A stretch of 22,548 bases of DNA from Pavlovales sp. CCMP2436 (taxonomy: Eukaryota > Haptophyta > Pavlovophyceae > Pavlovales). The stretch is taken from NCBI GenBank assembly GCA_026770615.1, contig MU631381.1:1-22548 (forward strand), written 5' to 3'. Position numbers and translations under genes: made by a program. Positions 1 through 10,423 of this stretch are shown here, one piece after another. A model generated the notes under the pieces. It searched no databases. It saw nothing but the letters and a program-made list of their open reading frames with translations, and had not been told where the DNA came from. How positions within the stretch are numbered: the first letter of the stretch is position 1; every line of letters starts with the position of its first letter.

Positions 1-132
1 GGGGTTAGGGGTAATTGATATCGCGGCAGTTGGCGGAGGGTCTATTAACTATCTCCCTTTCCCGCGCTCCCCACTTGTGTAATGTGGTAGGCGACGGAGA
101 ATGTTTTAAAAGGCAAGTCTGCGCGCGACGCA

Positions 133-186
133 GTGGGCAGCAGGATCACGGTATGGTACGAGGAGAAGAAGGGCAAGCAGGTTAAG
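133..186 (+). other. possible plus-strand exon end with strong splice donor
   Basis: A short open stretch reads RITVWYEEKKGKQVK and is followed immediately by GTGAGT at 187-192, a consensus donor. An open plus-strand stretch resumes after TTAG at 301 and would join in phase 0, reading DVPYTGTL and onward to about 490. It lies antisense to the second transposase exon, so at most one of the two is likely real. The peptide vaguely resembles a Tudor/agenet-like strand (VWY...YTGTL), but it is too short to assign. I favour the minus-strand reading because it matches a known motif order. Confidence 0.25.
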
Positions 187-327
187 GTGAGTTGCGCTCG
201 GAAAAGTTATATAATAGAATTACGCGCGACATGTCTCGATACACCCCTTGTTGGCATCGGACAACTCCGCCATCCTCTCCTGCCCTCCCGCCACCAATTA
301 GGACGTGCCCTACACTGGAACACTCAC

Positions 328-1650
328 GGCACCAGGACGGGATGTTGTTGAATTGAGCGTGGAGATCCCGCACGCAGCTAAGCTCGGACGCCCGGCCGAG
401 AGCGAGAGGGAGTACCATCATGATCAGTCCATTTGGCGAGCAAAATGTGCAGCCTCGGAAGGCGCTCATCCCAACCTTGTCCGAAAACATCTAGTTTTTC
501 ACCTGCAACAGAGCGCGCACGTGCGCGAAGGGGGGGGGGGTTAGGGTCAGTATGGATCGATATAGTTATATAGTTATATACATTAATATATGTGCACATA
601 TATAGCATCGGATAAAAAAATTGTGTCTCGGGTTCACACCTGTTGCATGTACGCCACGCGCACGGTCTCGCACAGAATGTCCGTGGCGTCACCCACCGCA
701 ACCACGCCGCCCATGCCGCACTCCATAAAGCTCTCCGGCATCGACTGCAGAATGTACTCCATGTCCGGGATGCCGATCAACGTGTGCTTCGCGAACGCGC
801 CCAACTTGAAAATCCACGCGTCCACGGCGGTCCCGAAGTTGCCGCGAGCGACTCCGACATCCCCAGCGAGCTCCATGTTGCGCTTGCCGCGGCGCATCTT
901 GATCAGCGCGATGGTGAAGAACTCGTACTGCGTGAGCCCGCCAGGGCCGTTTTTCGAATCTGCGCCGCCCTCGAGGTACTCGGGAAAAATGCTTGAAGAA
1001 CAGCGACATCTCCTTCGGCTCTCCAACGCCGAACAGATGCGTGTGGAGATGGGTACCGCCGTACTTCTTCCCGTACTTCTTCCACCACTCGTCACTCAGC
1101 CGGTTGGTGCGGCTGATCTCCCGCGTGAGCTCCGCGCGGGCGGGAGCGCGTGCGTCGACGTGCTGAGCCGAGGAGAGGGGGCGCTCAGCAAGTGCCTTCT
1201 CGCGGGCGTTCACCTCCAGCTTGCGGTTAGCGAGCCAGTTGTCGTGCATGTCGATGACGTGGCTGTGGGTAAACTCGATCGTCTTAGCGCCCTCCGGCAA
1301 GCCGGGGAAGTTCACCGCGTAGTTGAGGCGGGCGAGCAGCGTCGTCGAGTTGAGGGCGCCGGCGCAGGAAGGGCGAGTTCGGGGGGTCGCTCCGACAACA
1401 TGCCCCTTGTACCACGTGCAGCTGACGCGCATGCAGACCGTCTTGCCGACGAGGCTTCCCTCCACCTGGTCGAGCACGCCGTCCGGCACGCACGGCTCGA
1501 CGATCGTCTTGGCCTTGTCCACTACGTCTTGCTGGCGCTGTCGTACGTGCCGCGCGAAGTCTGCTCGCGCTGCTGGGTGCATAGGACCGAAGTTGCCGTG
1601 AGCGTAGACGGGTCCAGCGTGGAACCTGCAATCACGAGCAGCACCTTCAC
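328..1650 (-). pseudogene. DDE_Tnp_4-like transposase, intron-containing, frameshifted
   Basis: Probable DNA-transposon transposase (DDE superfamily, the DDE_Tnp_4/Harbinger-like group), a nuclear DNA strand-transfer enzyme. The first exon reads from an ATG at 1582 (or an upstream exon joining near 1645) down to 640. It ends CAG|GTGTGA. A second exon, 490 to 328, starts after CTAG and ends before GTGAGT; both borders are phase 0. Near the end of exon 1 is a segment with VGDATDI (first catalytic Asp). Exon 2 opens FSDKVGMSAF and continues to SPNGLI and GRASE. This matches in spacing the family pattern Asp-Ala-Thr-Glu-Ile, then Y-S-D-Y-K, S-P-x-G and G-R-x-S-D, with Glu where the second Asp is usual. 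An A5 run at 985-989 holds one extra base that switches frame, so the gene is broken or misassembled. The N-terminal part is not recognised. The C-terminus and third catalytic residue are not seen and may lie in 1-327 or outside the window. Confidence 0.55.
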
Positions 1651-2890
1651 GAAGCTAAGGCTCGCCGCGGACAGGAGCAAGTGCCTACCCTTGGTGCGGC
1701 ATCCGCAGCCCGTGCATGAATGGTTCACCATGCATTGGGCGGAACTCGCGGTCTGTCTGGCCCTGTTTACATAGCGCGAAAATTTGACCGCAAGTGCTCT
1801 TGTGAACCGGGGAAATTTCCCCTGGTGAAATGTCAGGATACCTTTCGGTCCCCCCCAGCTGAAAACGCGCGCTGCTTCCTAATTCTCGACGCTGGAAGAA
1901 TGGCGCTTCGCTGCCAGGGGCAAAGTTGTTCCCCGCTCGGAGTTACTCCTAAATCCCGCTCCGCGTCTCATCTCGCTCTGCCGTTCACGAGCACGAGAAC
2001 GGGCCGCGGAGGCCCAATTCACCCCTTTTAAAAATGGCAATGCTTGAAGGCCAAAATGGCCCTCAAGACAAAACGCCCAAACGCGTTCTGCCTCGCTTCC
2101 ACCTCGCGCTCGGTGAGCGGGGAGCGCTCGGACCGGGCGGCGCGGACCACGATCCTGGGCCAAACGACCTCGACGTGCCCGTCTCCTCAGTTGAGCGCGT
2201 CGCGTCGAGCGATTACATGGTGGCGCGCTGCTGCGCGAGAGGCGAATCCACCGTTTGGGCGCTCGCATCAACGCCTCGAGACGAAAGCGCGAGGTGACCA
2301 GCGGTGGAGCGCGTCAAGGCCCCGCCCGTTCACGAGCACTCGAGCCCGGATGTCGACCCCGTCTGCCAACCGCATGGGTCTGCGTGGAGATCTCCTCGTC
2401 GGCAGCAGCCCTCTGCAAGGCTGTTCTGGACGAGCTTCCTCCATCGTGCTGAGCTTTGCGCTTCGTTTGAAATACAGCGCTCAGAGCAAAAGATTAGAAT
2501 TGGACTAGAAGCGAAAGCGTAAAACAAATTTCACTCCCATATGCCAGTACAGTCTAACATTTTTTTTTAGCACGATTTTGCCGGGTTTTTTTTCACGGCC
2601 GTTACACACCGGTTTTTTCTTTTCGAACGTTGTTCAAAAGTTGGTGTGCGGCCTCGTCGTGGTGTTGGCTGGGCTGTGTCCGAAGTGCAGATCATGAAAC
2701 AATCATGTTTCGCGACCCCGAGCGGTCCACCGAGTCGTACTTTTAGCAGATTTTGAAAAATCGTACTTCATTTTTAGCACAGTGACAGAGCCATAAGCAC
2801 CATAATGTTGTGCGGCCAATTTTGCTATAAGTGCGATTGCCATACTGTCTACTATTGTTCTACAAGTCGTCTAGTGTCGTACTCCAAGTC
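1651..2890. other. intergenic stretch, no recognisable gene
   Basis: GC-rich to about 2520, then AT-richer with T runs near 2561-2620. Several open frames of 60-150 codons exist on both strands, but none shows a motif, coherent amino-acid composition or splice structure that I recognise. A short phrase (gttcacgagcac) occurs near both 1983 and 2329, suggesting an old internal duplication. Confidence 0.4.
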
Positions 2891-2902
2891 GGGTCACATT
2901 AC

Positions 2903-3240
2903 TCAGCCGCGGGCGCTGCTGTAGACAGGGGCTGGGCGAGCCTCTGCCTCAGCCGCCAGGGCCTTACGCGCAGCAGAGCATAGTACCTTCCCGCATGCGC
3001 GGTCAGGCTCGGCGATCGTGCGGCACGTCGGGCAGCACTCCGCCTTTGCCACCTCGCACGGCACGACGCCGCACGCGCATATGGTCTCGCACAGCACGTG
3101 CTTGCTCTCGAGCCTGGTAGCCTCATCCTTCTTTTTCTGCTCGTGCTGCGCCATAGCCGCATCTTTCTGCGCCTGCGTCGCGGCTAGCGTATCGCGCCGC
3201 TGGGCCTTCTACTGCGCCAGGTTGTGCAGCGACATAGAAC
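2903..3240 (-). pseudogene. coiled-coil plus cysteine-rich coding remnant
   Basis: The minus strand reads, from about 3240 to a stop at 2903, a charged heptad-like helix (AATQAQKDAAMAQHEQKKKD and on). A short Cys-rich tract follows with spacing C-x3-C-x-C-x5-C, then CC-x2-C and C-x4-C. An in-frame TAG interrupts the helix upstream, near 3208, so any longer product is broken unless an intron removes it. The tract could bind zinc, but no named family is recognised. It lies on the same strand as the transposase-like gene and upstream of it, so it could be a 5' part of the same element; that link is inference. Confidence 0.35.
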
Positions 3241-3359
3241 GAGACCGGCTGCCCAGGCGTATCCGCACCGGTCAATGAAGTGGCTGCGCTTGCTTCTGCC
3301 CGGTCTCCGTGGAATTCGAGCACCTCGCTGAGCGGGCCACATCGAGCTCATAATGCAGT

Positions 3360-3800
3360 CAGCGAGCTCCGTCGATCAGCTCGCGCCTGATGAGATCGGC
3401 ATCTCCGAAGGAATTAAGGTGCAAGTAGACCTCGGTGCGCTTGCTCGAGCTTAGCCTCGACCGTCTTGGTGTGAACTGTCTTGAAGAAGCCCGCGCACGC
3501 CTGTGTGTGGTTTCCGAGGTCTTGCTCAAGTGGCTGGGGGCCCGCGTGGTCGCCTGGCCACAGGCCCCTCCTTCATCACACGGACATCGCCGAAAGTTCA
3601 CCTCGTGGGCTTCGCCGCGAGGCCGTACTCGCCGCCAGCCGCGCACCTGAAGGCGCCCAAGCTTCGAGTGTGACAGAGCATCTTTCTCGACGAAGCTCGG
3701 GCGTTAGCAGGTGCGGAGAAAGGAGAGGCTGAACTGAGGCGGGTGGAGAGAGGAGAGGAAGTGCGACAAGGCCCTCGCAACTACGCGCCCATCGCCGAGC
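3360..3800 (-). pseudogene. degraded coding-like segment, function unknown
   Basis: Several minus-strand frames look coding over short distances and then switch, for example AGGEYGLAAKPTR near 3600-3650 and GFFKTVHTKTVEAKLEQAHR near 3430-3500. This suggests an old gene with multiple frame breaks. No domain was recognised. It may belong with the neighbouring minus-strand remnant. Confidence 0.2.
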
Positions 3801-3938
3801 CTTGTGCACCCCGCTAAGCACGACAACTCGCGCGACAGTGCGCGAGACGCGCCTTCCTGCTAGAAACGAAGACCTGCTACAAATGAAGATTTTAGGCTAC
3901 CGTGAAACGATTGGGCGCACCATCATCCCCACCGGGAA

Positions 3939-5063
3939 ATGACCCACTACAAAGCACCTACATCCGGTGCCCCATCACCTCATACCGATGCCCCATCATC
4001 AACTGGTGCCGCATCACCTCCCCATCTCGATGCCCCATCATCACAAGCTGTGCCACGCGCAATTACAAACGGTGCCCCCCCACCGCACCCAGATACCACT
4101 CTATCATCCGGTGCCCCATCACCTCGCCACGATGCCCGATCATCGCAGACCGCGCCGTGCGCACCTACTCCCGGTGTCCCTTCACCACATCCTGGTGCCT
4201 CGTCACCTCGTCCAGATGCTCTATTATCGCAGACTGTGCCGTGTGCACCTACTCCCGGTACCCATTCACCGCGTCCTGGTGCCCCGTCACCTCACCCCGA
4301 TGCTCGATCATCGCAGACTGGGCCATGTGCACCTACTCCTGGCGCCCCTTCACCATGTCTCGGTGCATCGTCACTTCGTACTGTGATCTTCCCTCCAAGT
4401 CTAGGTGATACTACCCCTCATACAGATGATCTACCATCGCCTACTGTGCCAGGTGTACCTACCCCGGGTGCCCCGTCTTCCACGCGAAGCCCCATCATCC
4501 CAATTGTGCTGTTTCACTCACCTTCTCCCGAGACCCCATCATCACCTGACCGATGTCCGTGCAACCCCCTCTTGCACCGCGCCTCAAATATCGATGCTCT
4601 GACTCGAGACCGTAACTGCTACTTCAGCTATAAATATAGCTATTGCTATTATAGCTACAGCTATGTTCCAATAATTACCGATCCCGCGTTACTCTTCGTT
4701 CTTCTGACTACAGGTTGGTGGACCATACCCTATGCTACGACCTGCATATGCATCTTAAGCTGGGCAGGGATGCTGAGCATGATGGCTCACACATGCATTT
4801 CAAAATTAATAAATTATGAATCTAACAAACAACCAGTCAGCATCCGCGCCTCTGCCCTCGCAAAAGCACTAACAAAAATAGTAGACGAGCGGAAAAGAAA
4901 CTCAAAATCCCAAAGATATTTAGCAGCAGCCCGACTAACTAAGCTCATCGCAGCGGCTGCTAGGATTGCCCTGAAAACAAACTTCAACAACAAGTATGCT
5001 CCAAAATCCAGTAAGCGAAGAGCCTACGAAATGCGCCAAACTATACGCATAACCGGAATGTGA
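3939..5063 (+). CDS. LINE ORF1-like proline-rich repeat protein
   Basis: Open frame of 374 codons from an ATG at 3939. The first half is a Pro/Ser/Ala-rich repeat in which 28-residue units recur (each starting about SQTxPCAPTPG; DNA period about 84 bp across 4140-4390), with shorter less regular units before. A Tyr/Ser-rich patch follows near residues 225-245, then a hydrophobic stretch (about residues 250-285) that could span a membrane or be a buried core, then a strongly basic Lys/Arg-rich tail. Its position directly before an EEP endonuclease ORF and the basic tail fit a LINE ORF1 RNA-binding protein, but I see no RRM, PHD or CCHC knuckle. It is longer than many minimal ORF1s and seems intact. 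Confidence 0.5.
   Translation: MTHYKAPTSGAPSPHTDAPSSTGAASPPHLDAPSSQAVPRAITNGAPPPHPDTTLSSGAPSPRHDARSSQTAPCAPTPGVPSPHPGASSPRPDALLSQTVPCAPTPGTHSPRPGAPSPHPDARSSQTGPCAPTPGAPSPCLGASSLRTVIFPPSLGDTTPHTDDLPSPTVPGVPTPGAPSSTRSPIIPIVLFHSPSPETPSSPDRCPCNPLLHRASNIDALTRDRNCYFSYKYSYCYYSYSYVPIITDPALLFVLLTTGWWTIPYATTCICILSWAGMLSMMAHTCISKLINYESNKQPVSIRASALAKALTKIVDERKRNSKSQRYLAAARLTKLIAAAARIALKTNFNNKYAPKSSKRRAYEMRQTIRITGM
4140..4390 (+). repeat. 84-bp tandem repeat inside proline-rich ORF
   Basis: Three consecutive units begin with tcgcagac(c/t)g and carry the phrase cacctactcc. Each codes for 28 residues. The multiple-of-three period keeps the reading frame, consistent with repeat expansion under coding constraint. 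Confidence 0.75.
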
Positions 5064-5114
5064 CTTACGAAAGCTGAGGAGAAACAGTCTCGAAAGGAAA
5101 TAAAAAGAAATGAA

Positions 5115-6421
5115 ATGAAATTCAAATCTGGCCGGAAAGCCGGGAAACATGCAGTATACAAACGGAGACACACCAATAAGCTTAGGAAACTAAGAAAGTC
5201 TAATATGCACAGCAAACTTCATTCAAACGAAGAATTTGGAATATTCATTCCAACCGACAAGACGCTAGTCGGTGAAAACATCAACATATGCCGCGCCGTC
5301 CAAAAAGCTGGTGCGGGCTCTAACGGAAGACGTGTGGCAAAGCTCCGGTATCAACACCGTCTAAACCCAAGGCCGTGGCGGCTGGGATTTAAATTCGGAG
5401 AGGCGGCCCACACTAGGCCACCCCACGTCAGTCACCCTACAATAAACACGCCGGATACCATGTTACCACCGCTGCATCTTAGGCAGGGTGATAAGAAAAA
5501 CAGACCACTTAGAATTGTGACGGCCAATGTAGAAGGCATGGAAGGGAACACTCGACGCACGGAAGTCTCACTCTCAGCCTTGTTCCAAAAATATAATGTC
5601 GACATTGCACTAATTCAGGAAACAGCCCTTAAGGATTGTAAGCAATCCACAACGTCATTCCTGGATACACTATGTGTCATGATCCCTGCCCGAAAAAGAC
5701 CCGGGTAGGTAAGGGAGTCGCTATAGAGGTAAGAATCGATAATGGGACGCCACTTGGTGTGTTATCCAACCTAGAATATGGGAGCAAGAGCTGCAAGGAA
5801 GCGGCTGGAAGATTCATATCAGTTGATCTTACCCTCCCAGCACAATTGGGTAAAAGACAAGTTATTGAGCTTACAAGTTTTCATGTTCCCCAGATTAACA
5901 ACAAAAAAGAACGTGAACCCATGTTGACTAGCTTTGTGACACATCTCCAATTGGGAGACCCAATAGTGAAGCCCAACAGAGCAGGCATCGTACAGGGGAT
6001 CGCGGGCAATAAAAATCGTCGTGATAAGAAACTGAGCCTTTTTTGCATTGTTTGTATGTAATTTAAGAAAATTTAAGAATTGTTTGTATGTAAATTGCTA
6101 AGAAACTCAGCCTCAGCCTCAAAAAGCGCCGTTCGTATTGCCCGCGATCCCTTGTACGCATTGCAGCAGGAGATAGAAAGGGTGTATACACCAGAGATGA
6201 AGTGACATATGTAGATAAGACAAAGTCAGCACCAAACCATACGTTTTGATGGGACTTTAAAGAGGCGATGGACAAGGTAAACTCCCTCGTGGCACAAAAC
6301 CCCACTGTAGACAAAGAGGTATTTTACACCCACGACGAGAAAGGGTTCCAGAAGATACTATCTAGATTCTTCAGCAACTCGAACATTGCAGAACATGTAA
6401 GGCACTCTCACCCGATCGAAG
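5115..6421 (+). pseudogene. LINE ORF2 N-terminal part: EEP (AP-type) endonuclease, broken
   Basis: This is the nicking-endonuclease end of a non-LTR retrotransposon ORF2, which opens target DNA for target-primed reverse transcription. The frame from ATG 5115 has a basic leader, then IVTANVEGMEG (catalytic Asn region) and, about 30 residues on, DIALIQETALKD (the Gln-Glu-Thr motif of the exonuclease-endonuclease-phosphatase fold). A frame change occurs near 5690. The next frame continues with GKGVAIEV and IELTSFHVPQ, matching later EEP strands. The expected GDxN motif and the final Asp/His motifs are not seen where they should be, suggesting an internal loss. A MITE at 5993-6154 splits the frame. 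With the MITE and one TA set aside, the frame continues apart from a TGA at 6247. The copy is not functional as it stands. Confidence 0.75.
5993..6154. mobile_element. 162-bp MITE with 19-bp TIRs and TA target duplication
   Basis: The left end CAGGGGATCGCGGGCAATA and the right end are inverted copies differing at one base. TA lies on both flanks (5991-5992 and 6155-6156), the target duplication typical of Tc1/mariner-type elements. The interior has no ORF and contains a direct repeat of ttgtttgtatgtaa. It is inserted in LINE coding sequence. Taking out the element plus one TA joins the frame ending ...GIV at 5992 with the frame carrying the downstream open stretch from 6157, which supports the exact boundaries. 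Confidence 0.85.
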
Positions 6422-6995
6422 ATGAAATTTGTGTCCACAATAAAACGGGCATTGGAGACAGCAGCTCCCACTTTTTCACACCACATCCGCGGCACAACAC
6501 ATGCCCCAGAGGCACATATCCTCACCTGCACATTCTCCGGCGATCAAACGGTTGTCAACGCAGAATGCAATGCGGTCACACTGTCCTTACAAGCACTGAC
6601 TCACGAGCAAGAGCTATTCATCGGATGGAACCATGACACAGGCGTACAACGCCTAGACTGGCACAGACGGCACCTAGACCGCAACCCCCTACCACACGGG
6701 TTAAGGGATCCCACGAGCTATGATGCAAACCCTCACTTCTACCGCCCTACTCAGCCTCAAACAACGTGACGAGGCGCACGGACGCTACAGGAACGCGACT
6801 CATATCAAATCGGATGATGAAGTAGCCATAATTCTAATTACCCCGGGAGCGGTACGTCACGATGACGCCTCGAGAGGGACCCGCCAAATCAAAATCAATG
6901 GCGACACACATGATATCTCGGCCGGACTACTTCACCGGAAGGGTAGGAGTAAGTGTCAAATAAGAGCTCAGAAAGAAGGACGTCGATACCGGTGA
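6422..6995 (+). pseudogene. RNase H domain fragment of first LINE copy, with C-terminal linker
   Basis: The segment around 6500-6640 reads HILTCTFSGDQTVVNAE, then a helix and IGWNHDTGV. It aligns almost residue for residue with the clearer RNase H at 11257-12552 in this window (HIVYCTFDGEQDVANRE ... IEWDHLNGV). It includes the conserved Glu of the RNase H active site. The first catalytic Asp strand is missing. A following frame (6720-6995) has LITPG and LHRKG, echoing LTPG and LRKG after the second copy's RNase H. It directly follows the EEP region with no reverse transcriptase between, so this copy appears internally deleted or recombined. Several frame changes are present. Confidence 0.7.
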
Positions 6996-7149
6996 CGCAC
7001 CCAAGCCCGGCGACTTACACTACACTCTCTTACGCCATAGCCTCAGAATGCACAAATCACGCTAAGCGGCAATCGAAGCATCAGCGGCGTCAACCAAAGA
7101 CAATGTATCTCTATGCGACGCGTATACGTTTAAGGTAGCCATGTGGGCC

Positions 7150-8072
7150 GCCCAGATAGCTGAGCGGGCAGCAAGGAAACTGAAAACACAGCACCAGCGG
7201 CCATACCACCTATACAATACGAGCCCATACCCCCAACGGACAGCATCGCTCAAAACAAGTAACCATCAGCCTTACCTCCTATGCAGTATGAACCCATACC
7301 CCCAACAGACAGCATCGCCCAAAACGAAGCACCAGCGGCAATACCACCTATGCAATATGAGCCCATACCCCTAACGGACAGCATCGCCCAAATCGAGGCA
7401 CCAGCGGCTATACCATTTCTGCGGTATGAGCCTATACCCCCAACGGACATCATCGTTCAGTATGAGCCCATATCCCCAACGGCCATACCACCTATACAGC
7501 AAGAGCCAATACCCCCAACGGACACCATTGCACTGACCACCCCTGACAAACGAAGATTCTTGATGCGCAACCAACCTACGAATAATGAAGATTCGTTAAC
7601 AGGTGTAAACCCGACTATACCCTCCATGCAGCCGAAACCCACCCTCAGGCCCAGCTGAGGCCAGCAACGCTTACGCACATCAAACGTGGACAAACGCAAC
7701 CAAAGACCGTCTCGAACGAAAACCTCATTACTACCAGGAGCAGCCAGTCCCACCGAACCCAAAACAGGACCAGCCAGTCCCGCCATAAACCACGAATCCG
7801 CAGCAGGCCCGTCACGCATGCACGCACTGATCCATGACAAGTCCTTCATATTCATGCACCACTCACGCACACTGCGCTCATCAACCAAACGGGCCCTTGA
7901 AACCGGCCAGTCACTCACGCTGTCACACCACTCGGGCGACAAATCACCTAAACCCAAATATGAGCCAGCAAGCTCAAAGTCTTCAAAACGCAAACATGAG
8001 CCAGCAAGTCCGCCACACCCCGCAACCCAAAGTCCTGCGCCCAAGGCCCACCCCCGTCAAGGGGTGGGATAG
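7150..8072 (+). pseudogene. second proline-rich ORF1-like region with 69-bp repeats
   Basis: From about 7190 to 7560 a 23-residue unit recurs (core PPMQYEPIPPTDSIAQ), about four to five copies at a DNA period near 69 bp, drifting toward the end. The same frame, after one TGA at 7656, continues to 8072 with Ser/Pro/Lys-rich sequence holding repeated YEPASS/HEPASP phrases and a basic character. Upstream frames at 7070-7190 read a plausible helix (FKVAMWAAQIAERAARKL). By analogy with 3939-5063 I take this as the ORF1 or 5' part of the second LINE copy, but the unit sequence differs from that of the first. No enzymatic domain is seen. Confidence 0.4.
7190..7560 (+). repeat. 69-bp coding tandem repeat
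   Basis: The phrase catacccc(c/t)aac(g/a)gacagcatcgc recurs at roughly 69-bp intervals, with one shorter degenerate unit near 7455. Each unit encodes 23 residues. Confidence 0.75.
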
Positions 8073-8460
8073 AATGGGCCAGCAAATAAGCCGCGCGTTT
8101 ATGTGGTTTTTGCCCCCGGGCAAAAGCTCAACATATGCGAGCCAGGCTAGCGAGGAAGTAATGTTTGGGATGCGCGAAGGTGGGCCGCACTCGCAGATGG
8201 TGCTGCATTTTCAGACGACGCGAGGGAGAGCAGTGGAGGTCGGTCAGCGCGCCAGTCGAGAGTCGTCAGTCGTCGATCGTCGTGTGGCTGAACTGATCAG
8301 CGGTGGGGACGGTATCCGTGTGCTCGGGGTGGATCCCTGGATCTGAGTGTTTTTTCAACACTGAAATCCAGTGAGATCCTCCCGGGGACGGACGTTTAAC
8401 TAGAAACTTACACACTACTGGGTATTTGCGGACATTCCTCTGGCTCGGCTGGGAGGAGGA
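8073..8460 (+). other. non-coding junction containing dispersed stem-loop repeat (copy F1)
   Basis: An open frame reaches 8346 but shows no recognised domain. The segment 8303-8410 shares sequence with 14350-14426 and, inverted, with 17461-17545. A stem (GGATCTGAGTGTT paired with AACACTGAAATCC, two mismatches) occupies 8339-8369. It may be the 5' edge of the second LINE copy or an unrelated short repeat. Confidence 0.55.
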
Positions 8461-10423
8461 GTGTGCAGAGCTACCCTAAGAACCACTGCTCACATGTCAA
8501 GAGCACGATACTACGCTAGCAGAGAACTCCGAAATGGGCAGAGATCAGTGGCCCAGGAACAGGCGATCAAACGGATCAACGAAATGAAACCAAACATTAG
8601 AAACGCTTTCCTTGACGAGCTCATCACAAGCACCTCTAGTGATGAAGAAAAGGAAGCATGCCACACAAATTTAGACGAGGCCCTGGCGAATATACGAAAA
8701 CTGTGCGTAACCAGAATGCACAGGGCCCTTACGCCAAATGCCCAAACCTCGAAAGAGGACTAGTTGGTATGCCGGTTCGAAAGGCAGTAAGTGCGAAAGA
8801 CAAAAAAGACAAACGAGCATCGGTTTGGGCACGTCGAGCACACAAGGCAGGTTTATTCCTGAGTAGGGCTCGCGGAGCCACTGTCCCAACCAGCATCCCG
8901 TCCAACTCAGATTACAAGCCGCAGCGCAAAGTATTAAAGGTCTACGTACTCTCTATGCAAGAAATTGGGGTAAAAGCAATTCGGATCAATTCTGAAGTAA
9001 ATGAAACAACCAGGCCACCAACCCTTGATCGCCTATGGATGGCGGACCAGGAGAGCTTAGACAAATGGATCAGTGACACCCGAATCCAGCACTTAGAGCA
9101 CAATGGCCTACTCCTTGAAAACCAGAGGAAATCCGGAGCAGAAGCACTTAAAGAAAAGCAAAAACTCTTCCGTGATGAAATGTTTCGCAACGGAACGGAG
9201 CAAGCACGCAAAATCCTAATCCCTGGCAGCGGACCTAAGCAAGGACTCACTATGCTGGCTACTGATACAGATGGTCACGTGGCAACTAAACTTAGACACA
9301 TCAGCAAGGTAATCGAAAACCATTCCTTTAAAGTCTTGGGTACACCACCGAAAGTGCTACCCCAAAATATACCGTGGCAGGACAGAGACATGTGGACTGC
9401 GAAACGGGCAAAGTGGAGTGATAAGCTATATGCCGAAATTACAGCCCTGCAAATTCCGGCAGACACGCAGAGAATTATTGGGAAAAGTAAGCTTAACAGT
9501 GCTCCAGGCCTAGATGGACTTCAATATGGGGTACTCAAACTCTTCCTACTTGAAGACGACAAGATTGCTAAAGTGGTTGACGCGTCTAACAACAAACCAA
9601 TGCTAACTTTCCTCACGAACTTGTCCAATGCCATCCTAAATGCAAAAAACCTTCCGACACGTCTGAAGTAGTATATCTCTACAAGGAAAGTGGTGACCCG
9701 ACATGGTTGAACAACTACAGACCGCTCTCACTGCAGAGTATCCTCTACAAAATCCCTGCATCACACGTTGCACACAAAATCCAAAGAATCTCAGACGAGT
9801 TAGGCCTGATGAGCCAAGCCCAAGCGGCATCCCGGAAGGAAAGCAGAGCAGGAGATCACATCGTGGCGCTAACGAACGCAATGGCACACGCACACGCAAC
9901 AAATTTCGAGCTCCACATAATCTTCACAGATATAGCCAAAGCGTATGATACAGCCCCGAGAGAAGCCCTCCTAGAAGCGCTTGCAATTCACGGTTTCCCT
10001 CCTGGAATAATCAGACAGGTACGCCTCCTCCAGACCTGCCAGGGAGCGTCAGCACGCACCCCGTACGGGCACACGGCCCGGAAGATTTACACTAAACGTG
10101 GCTGTAAACAAGGCTGCCCCCTTAGCCCGATCACTTTCTGTCTGTTCATGAATATGCTCATCCACTGGGTGGATACCAGCTTCAAGGGCGGCTACCAAAT
10201 CAAGCCCCAGCAGCCGAAATTAAGCAAACCGCCACAGCACACAGGCGGTACCTCACGACTTGCAATCCAGGCATTCATGGATGACCTTGCCCTAGTAGCA
10301 AGAAACGCCCCTGATGCCCAGGAACTTCTCACCCGCACGCACACTTTCCTAACTGCGTATGGGATGGAACTGAGTGCCCCCAAATGCAAACATGTATACA
10401 TTCTTACTAAAGGAGGCCCATAA
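8461..10423 (+). pseudogene. LINE ORF2 reverse transcriptase, frameshifted
   Basis: Reverse transcriptase (RVT_1) that copies LINE RNA at the nicked target. A linker frame (8461-8763) shifts near 8700 into a long frame to 9671 carrying a helical linker and SAPGLDGLQYGVLK (RT motif with PGxDG). A further frame change near 9665 enters VVYLYKESGDPTW and NYRPLSL, then DIAKAYDT with the first catalytic Asp (9929-9931). RGCKQGCPLSP follows, then AFMDDLALVA with the catalytic Asp pair (10280-10285; FMDD in place of the commoner FADD/YADD). The fingers and palm motifs are complete and in order, so the family call is firm. At least two frame breaks mean this copy is probably inactive, unless they are assembly errors at the A6 run near 9645. 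Confidence 0.93.

Noticed and set aside
1..10. ggggttagggg and the gggggggttaggg near 531-546 as telomere sequence
   Set aside because: Single occurrences, not tandem arrays, and inside or next to coding-like sequence.
2044..2508. 154-codon plus-strand open frame
   Set aside because: Arg/Ser/Thr-rich without any motif; several other frames are equally open in this GC-rich stretch.
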